Under the pieces are notes generated by a model. That model saw nothing but the letters and a program-made list of their open reading frames with translations, was not told where the DNA came from and did not search any database. A stretch of DNA of 8,688 nucleotides. Source: an uncultured Dermatophilus sp. (GTDB lineage Bacteria; Actinomycetota; Actinomycetes; Actinomycetales; Dermatophilaceae). Location of the stretch: assembly GCA_945876925.1 (NCBI GenBank), contig CAMCQD010000054.1, forward strand, positions 1-8,688, written 5' to 3'. A program made the translations under genes and the position numbers. This document shows, piece by piece, positions 5,238-8,688 of this stretch (positions are counted from its first letter, which is position 1; every line of letters starts with the position of its first letter).

Positions 5238-6514
5238 GCGGCCCGCCAGGACGAGACGGGGCCGCCCCGGATGCCGGGGACAGTGCCCCTCCGGCGGGGC
5301 TGATGTGCTGGCCGATCCGGGGGATCCCGCAGGTACGGGCCGGGGATGACCTCTCCGCCCTCATCGCCGCCGCGCTGGAGGCCGGCGGGATGTCCCTGCG
5401 CGACGGGGACATCGTCGTCGTGGCGAGCAAGGTGGTGAGCAAATCACTCGGGCTGCGCGCCCCCGCCGGGCTCCGGGCCGCGCTGGTGCTGGCCGAATCG
5501 AGCGAGGTGATCGCCGAGCGGGCCACGCCCGGCGGCGAAGTCACCCGGATCGTGCGCACCTGGGCCGGCCCCGCCCTGGCCGGCGCCGGGATCGACGCCT
5601 CGAACACCGGCCCGGACCCGGCCGATGGCGGCACCGTGCTGCTGCTCCCCCGCGACCCCGATGCCCAGGCCCGCCGCCTGCGCACCGCCCTGGCCCGGCG
5701 CTGCGGCCGGGAACGGATCGGGGTGATCATCGCCGACACCAGCGGGCGGCCGTGGCGGATCGGCCAGGTCGACTACGCGCTCGGGGCGGCCGGGGTGCGC
5801 GTCCTCGACGATCTGCGCGGGCACACCGACGCCGACGGCCGGCCGCTGACCCTGACCCAGCGTGCCCTGGCCGATGAACTCGCCTGCACCGCCGACCTCG
5901 TCAAGGGCAAACGCGAGGGCATCGCGGCCGTGCTCATGCGCGGCCTGGCCCAGGCCGTCCTGCCCCCCGCGCCGGAGGCGGGGCAGGATGCGCACGAGCC
6001 ACCCGGGACGGACGCCGGCGAGGATCCCGGGCAGGGGGCGGCACGGCTCACGCGGCGCCGCGCCGACGACTGGTTCTCCCTGGGACGACGCGAGGCGGTC
6101 CTGGCCGCGCTGGGCCTGCCCCCCGGCTCGGACGCCGCGCGCACGGCCGGGCTCCCCGGGGCCGGCGAATCGGGCGAGGACGACGCGGCAGACGGCACGG
6201 AACTGGCCGCCCGCGCGGAACGGGCCATCCGGGCGGCGCTCCACCCCGGCGGCTGCCCCGTGGTCGCACCCGGGCCCTGGCAGGCAGGTCACCGGAGCCG
6301 GAGCCCGCTCGCCGGGGTCAGCGCCCGGTTCTCCCCGGCGGGCGTGCACGTCGGGGCACCCGATGACTTCACCCTGGGCCTGGCCTGCGCCCGGCTCATC
6401 GTCGCGCTGGCCGCCGAGCACATCCCGGCAGCCCTCGCAGACTCCGGCCCGCACACGCCGCTCCCGGAGGCGGCGGGCAGGACGCCGGCCAGCGCGACCA
6501 TCCTGTTCGGCTAG
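5234..6514 (+). CDS. fbiB: Coenzyme F420:L-glutamate ligase (CofE domain) with unrecognised C-terminal domain
   Basis: A 426-residue protein. Residues about 24-245 are a CofE/FbiB ligase domain, which adds L-glutamates to F420-0 with GTP. Visible motifs are PIRGIPQVRAGDDL (27-40), GDIVVVASKVVSKSLG (58-73), AGAGIDASNT (116-125), ADTSGRPWRIGQVDYALGAA (167-186) and DLVKGKREGIAAVLMRGL (221-238). Mycobacterial FbiB continues into an FMN-binding nitroreductase domain that reduces dehydro-F420-0. Here a low-complexity linker (245-275) leads to DDWFSLGRREAVLAALGLPP (278-297), a second acidic linker, and ARFSPAGVHVGAPDDFTLGL (364-383) followed by a helix. No RRSVRRF-like flavin-binding start or other nitroreductase motif is seen. 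The start is GTG within the GTGA overlap with fbiA, indicating translational coupling. The conserved fold begins near residue 24, where an in-frame ATG (5303) is an alternative start. Confidence 0.92.
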   Translation: MSGPPGRDGAAPDAGDSAPPAGLMCWPIRGIPQVRAGDDLSALIAAALEAGGMSLRDGDIVVVASKVVSKSLGLRAPAGLRAALVLAESSEVIAERATPGGEVTRIVRTWAGPALAGAGIDASNTGPDPADGGTVLLLPRDPDAQARRLRTALARRCGRERIGVIIADTSGRPWRIGQVDYALGAAGVRVLDDLRGHTDADGRPLTLTQRALADELACTADLVKGKREGIAAVLMRGLAQAVLPPAPEAGQDAHEPPGTDAGEDPGQGAARLTRRRADDWFSLGRREAVLAALGLPPGSDAARTAGLPGAGESGEDDAADGTELAARAERAIRAALHPGGCPVVAPGPWQAGHRSRSPLAGVSARFSPAGVHVGAPDDFTLGLACARLIVALAAEHIPAALADSGPHTPLPEAAGRTPASATILFG

Positions 6515-6588
6515 CCTTCCCCCGGCCGGCAGCGAATGCGCCAGGCTCGCGCAGCCGGGACGAACCGTCAAGGATGCCAGCCGATCCG

Positions 6589-6625
6589 GTGCCGGAACGC
6601 CCGCGGGTGCGGGGGCGGGCGGCAC
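6589..6625 (+). terminator. Hairpin downstream of fbiB, candidate operon terminator
   Basis: An inner stem GCCCGC (6599-6604)/GCGGGC (6615-6620) is extended by GTGCC (6589-6593)/GGCAC (6621-6625) across a one-sided bulge. It lies 75 bp after the fbiB stop in an otherwise featureless 260-bp gap (6515-6774). No U-tract is present. Confidence 0.4.
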
Positions 6626-6761
6626 GGGCTTTCCGGCGCAGTCCGTCAATACGTCCGGGAGGGTGCCGGGGCCAGGGCACGGCGAAGGCGCACCTGGGCG
6701 GTGCTGCGCAGGCCCGTTGAGCGACTTTGCCAAAGGCCCGCTGCTGCGCTGCGTCCGCCGA

Positions 6762-6767
6762 TAGCGT
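6762..6767 (+). promoter_or_regulatory. -10 element of leaderless TIGR03089 gene promoter
   Basis: TAGCGT, seven bases, then GTG at 6775. This is the same spacing as at the two divergent genes near 2716 and 2780. There is no Shine-Dalgarno and no good -35. Confidence 0.5.
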
Positions 6768-6774
6768 GTACGAC

Positions 6775-7494
6775 GTGCTCGATGCCCCCAGGCTGCTGCT
6801 CAATCTGTCCACCGAGGATCCGGGACGTCCCCGGGTCACCCACTACGACACCATCGGCGATGCCCGGATTGAGTTGTCCGGACGCGTCCTGGTGAACTGG
6901 GCCAACAAGGCTGCCAATCTGCTCGTCGAGGAGTTCGACGTGGCACCAGGCAGCTTCGTGGTCATCGACCTGCCCGTCGGGCACTGGCGGGCGGTCTACT
7001 GGGCGCTGGCGGCCTGGTCGGCTGGCGCGTGCGTGATCGCCGCGGACGGCCCGCAGCTGCCGCCGGGTGCCGGTAAGGCCGACGTGGTGATCACCACCCG
7101 GCCTGAGAGCTGGGCTGACACCGGAGCCGGCCTGGTCGCGGTGGTGCCCGCAGCCCTGGCCCGGTCCTTCCCCGGCGAGCTGGGCGGCGCGATCGACGAG
7201 GCCGCCACCCTCGCCGGCTACGACGACCTCGGCCCGGAGACGATCTCCCCCGGGCTGGACGATCCGGCGCTCATCTACCCCGGTACGACGCTGAGCTACC
7301 GGCAGATGTACACCGACATCCCCGGGGACCGGACGCTGCTGCTCATCAGCGACCACACCCGGGCCGGGGAAGCGCTCACCTACGTGCTCGCCGTACTCGC
7401 CGCCGGAGGGTCAGTCGTGCTCGCTCCCGAGGCTCCCAGCACGCAGATCGCCCGCCTGTCCGCGACCGAGCAGGCCGTCGTCGCCCCCACCTGA
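6775..7494 (+). CDS. TIGR03089 family protein (adenylate-forming-enzyme-like N-terminal domain)
   Basis: A 239-residue protein of the actinobacterial TIGR03089 family (Rv3268-like). It resembles the N-terminal part of ANL acyl-CoA synthetases: RPRVTHYDTIGDARIELSGR (18-37), NWANKAANLLVEEFDVAPGS (41-60), FVVIDLPVGHWRAVYWAL (61-78), and a second lobe LLLISDHTRAGEALTYVLAV (188-207) ending in GGSVVLAP. The ATP-binding TSGTTGxPK loop and the C-terminal catalytic subdomain are absent, so it cannot be a complete adenylating enzyme. Its function is unknown. The GTG at 6775 is chosen because it lies seven bases after a TAGCGT -10 element. An in-frame GTG at 6766 would overlap that element, and an upstream ATG at 6727 adds a non-conserved Cys/Ala-rich leader. 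In mycobacteria the gene lies a few genes beyond fbiB, so its position here fits the wider conserved block. Confidence 0.85.
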   Translation: MLDAPRLLLNLSTEDPGRPRVTHYDTIGDARIELSGRVLVNWANKAANLLVEEFDVAPGSFVVIDLPVGHWRAVYWALAAWSAGACVIAADGPQLPPGAGKADVVITTRPESWADTGAGLVAVVPAALARSFPGELGGAIDEAATLAGYDDLGPETISPGLDDPALIYPGTTLSYRQMYTDIPGDRTLLLISDHTRAGEALTYVLAVLAAGGSVVLAPEAPSTQIARLSATEQAVVAPT

Positions 7495-7501
7495 CCGGCT
7501 C

Positions 7502-7521
7502 CGCGCCCCGGGGCTGGCGCG
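7502..7521. terminator. Short hairpin between convergent TIGR03089 and tetR genes
   Basis: CGCGCC (7502-7507) and GGCGCG (7516-7521) pair around an 8-nt loop. A second weak stem (7526-7530/7539-7543) follows. Both lie in the 50-bp gap between the two convergent stops. Confidence 0.3.
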
Positions 7522-7544
7522 CTTACCGCGGTTACTCGCGCGGG

Positions 7545-8231
7545 TCACCATCGCGCGCCGGGCGGCTCCCCGGGGACGCCGTCCCCGCGCTCTCCGGGGA
7601 CGACGGCTAGCCCGGCGGCCTCTGCGGGCAGGCCAGCCCGCGAGCACCTCCCGTCGGCCCGGTGCGCCTGCCGGAGCACCATCGTCAGCAGGGCGCGCGC
7701 CGTCTGCGTGATATCGCGCCCCTCCGAGAGCGCCGCCACCGCCGCCCCGTCCACGACCGCGGTGATGAGCTGCGGTGGCAGCGCGAGGTCTATTCGGTCC
7801 AGGACGGTCTGCATGGCGGCGTCCAGCCGGGCCCGGCCGTCGCGGTAGGCCCGGTAAACGGCGGGTGCGGTCGAGGCCGCCACCAGCTGCAGATAGTGGT
7901 TCTCCAGTGAGTCGACGGCGGGTAATGCTGCGCGCAGCAGCAGCTCGACGGTTTCTTCCACGGAGTCCGGGTGCGGCCCGGCGGAGATCTCCTGGGCGAC
8001 ACGTTCGGCTCGTCTCGCCCATTGATTCATGTTCTGCGCACCGGCCTCCGCCAGGAGATCCTCAATACCGGTGAAGTAATACGTGGTGGCGGAGAGCGAG
8101 CAGCCGGCCCGGGCGGCAGCGGTGCGGTGGGTAACCGCCTCCGGGCCGCCTTCGAGCAGCAGCGCAGCAGCGGCGTCGATGATGTCCTGCCGGCGCTTCC
8201 ACCCTTTGGCCTGTCGCGCAACCTGGCTCAC
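7545..8231 (-). CDS. TetR/AcrR-family transcriptional regulator
   Basis: A 228-residue repressor-type protein. The N-terminal TetR DNA-binding domain is clear: RRQDIIDAAAALLLEGGPEA (13-32), THRTAAARAGCSLSATTYYF (34-53) as the helix-turn-helix, then TGIEDLLAEAG (54-64). The rest is a helical ligand/dimer domain (about 68-190) with no recognisable ligand signature. The last ~37 residues (192-228) are Gly/Pro/Ala/Arg-rich and look disordered, extending beyond the usual end of the fold; the frame may have lost its original stop. The start is GTG at 8231, with GGAGG six bases upstream. It is convergent with the TIGR03089 gene and follows a decayed MFS transporter on the same strand. A 17-bp inverted repeat 82-98 bp upstream may be its own operator. 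The target and ligand are not predictable; the transporter may once have been in its regulon. Confidence 0.88.
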   Translation of the reverse strand: MSQVARQAKGWKRRQDIIDAAAALLLEGGPEAVTHRTAAARAGCSLSATTYYFTGIEDLLAEAGAQNMNQWARRAERVAQEISAGPHPDSVEETVELLLRAALPAVDSLENHYLQLVAASTAPAVYRAYRDGRARLDAAMQTVLDRIDLALPPQLITAVVDGAAVAALSEGRDITQTARALLTMVLRQAHRADGRCSRAGLPAEAAGLAVVPGERGDGVPGEPPGARW

Positions 8232-8237
8232 GGTTAA

Positions 8238-8242
8238 CCTCC
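8238..8242 (-). promoter_or_regulatory. Shine-Dalgarno of the tetR gene, fixing a GTG start
   Basis: GGAGG on the minus strand, separated from the GTG at 8231 by six bases that belong to the palindrome GGTTAACC (8232-8239). Confidence 0.65.
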
Positions 8243-8312
8243 GATGCCTGTTCGCTCACCTAGGGGAACCCGGGCACGCCGAGCCCGCGCGCCGGGCCAC
8301 CCGTCACGCCAT

Positions 8313-8329
8313 ATCTGATCATGCCAGAT
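8313..8329. promoter_or_regulatory. Candidate TetR operator
   Basis: ATCTG (8313-8317) and CAGAT (8325-8329) form an inverted repeat with a 7-bp spacer, 17 bp in total, in an AT-richer patch upstream of tetR. The size fits TetR operators. It lies between the tetR start and the stop of the upstream transporter remnant. Autoregulation is inferred. Confidence 0.35.
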
Positions 8330-8343
8330 CCTCCCCCGCTCAC

Positions 8344-8688
8344 TCAGCGGATACGGAAAATCACGAGCAGGGCACCAAGGGCGAGAACGGAAACTACCGC
8401 GAGATAGAACGCCGGCACCGGCCCGGGCCCCGGCACGTCGGCGCCCTCTGTATATATGAACGGCGCCGTCGCACCGGCGAGACCATCTGCTCAGGGACTA
8501 CGGAAAGTCACGGAGAAAGGCGCGGTGACCCTGAGGAAAAGCGCGCACCCGGGCGGTGAGCATCACGAATGCAAAGGGCACGCTACGGCGAAAGTAATAA
8601 CGCACGCCAAGGAAAGAATATCCTGGCAGAAAAACCAGGTGGTCCGGCTGCGGTCCCGCGGCCGGCCCCCCCCGGGGGCGTTGTGAAC
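8344..8688 (-). pseudogene. Decayed MFS transporter C-terminus, probably metabolite:H+ symporter type (partial)
   Basis: Minus-strand reading gives family-like pieces in different frames. From 8645 to 8604: GPPGFSARIFFPWR. Then, after a shift within 8603-8606: VRYYFRR. Together these resemble the motif before TM11 in metabolite:H+ symporters, of the form GPxxAFxAELFPTRVRYSG. That frame hits a stop near 8520. From 8490 to 8347 a third stretch reads GLAGATAPFIYTEG, then PVPAFYLAVVSVLALGALLV as a final membrane helix, ending FRIR and a TGA at 8344-8346; this resembles the GGxLAPFIA ... PAxYL ending of these carriers. The frame of the last part is opened by an in-frame stop at 8491-8493. The segment is visibly less G+C-rich than its neighbours, as expected for a decaying gene. 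No intact reading frame joins the parts. The gene would continue past the right edge. Sequencing error alone would need several separate mistakes. Confidence 0.6.

Noticed and set aside
5444..6733. 429-codon minus-strand open frame opposite fbiB
   Set aside because: Antisense of a G+C-rich gene with clear CofE motifs on the plus strand; the composition is Gly/Arg/Pro-rich and no motif is recognisable.
8283..8297. GCCCG/CGGGC stem upstream of tetR as a terminator
   Set aside because: Only five pairs in G+C-rich DNA, which is expected by chance.
8666..8678. C8G5 homopolymer pair as a phase-variation tract
   Set aside because: It sits in an already disrupted pseudogene at the window edge; length errors or simple decay are more likely, and no functional frame depends on it here.
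8083..8686. Plus-strand frames (about 158 and 76 codons) at the right end
   Set aside because: They lie opposite tetR and the transporter remnant; composition is charged and featureless, and the minus strand explains the region better.

Overview
The window is chromosomal DNA from a high-G+C actinomycete. The evidence is very strong G/C bias at third codon positions, a WhiB-family protein, coenzyme F420 biosynthesis genes, DUF3499 and TIGR03089 family proteins, and frequent GTG/TTG starts. From position 1 to about 6500 the gene order matches a conserved actinobacterial block, known in Mycobacterium tuberculosis as Rv3256c-Rv3262: SIS protein, manB, DUF3499, metallopeptidase-like protein, whiB2, fbiA, fbiB. 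I cannot name the genus.

Layout. Positions 1-2716 hold a minus-strand run read right to left: DUF3499 protein, phosphomannomutase/phosphoglucomutase (manB type), a small Trm112-like protein, and an SIS-domain sugar-phosphate protein cut by the left edge. Divergent from DUF3499 is a short plus-strand member of the Zincin_1/DUF1025 'metallopeptidase' family that has lost its catalytic histidines. It ends in a perfect 16-bp hairpin, with a second hairpin behind it, at the convergent junction with whiB2 (minus, 3372-3644). whiB2 has a clear sigma70-type promoter 190-220 bp upstream and a structured leader of about 180 nt. The 417-bp whiB2/fbiA intergenic region separates it from the plus-strand fbiA-fbiB pair, which overlaps by 4 bp. 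FbiA and FbiB finish coenzyme F420: CofD-type transfer of the phospho-lactyl/phosphoenolpyruvyl unit, then polyglutamylation. FbiB has a normal CofE domain, but its C-terminal half is not the nitroreductase domain known from mycobacterial FbiB.

The right side (6515-8688) is accessory-like: a TIGR03089 protein (ANL-fold N-terminal relative) on plus, a convergent TetR-family regulator on minus with a candidate operator upstream, and at the right edge a decayed minus-strand fragment of an MFS transporter, probably of the metabolite:H+ symporter type. Local composition there is visibly less G+C-rich.

Three genes (DUF3499, metallopeptidase-like, TIGR03089) share one arrangement: a TANNNT -10 hexamer, exactly seven bases, then the start codon, with no Shine-Dalgarno. 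This predicts leaderless mRNAs and fixes their starts. I see no tRNA, rRNA, CRISPR array, insertion sequence or complete mobile element, and no clear new multi-gene system. The most unusual elements are the FbiB C-terminal domain, the shared leaderless architecture and the whiB2 leader.
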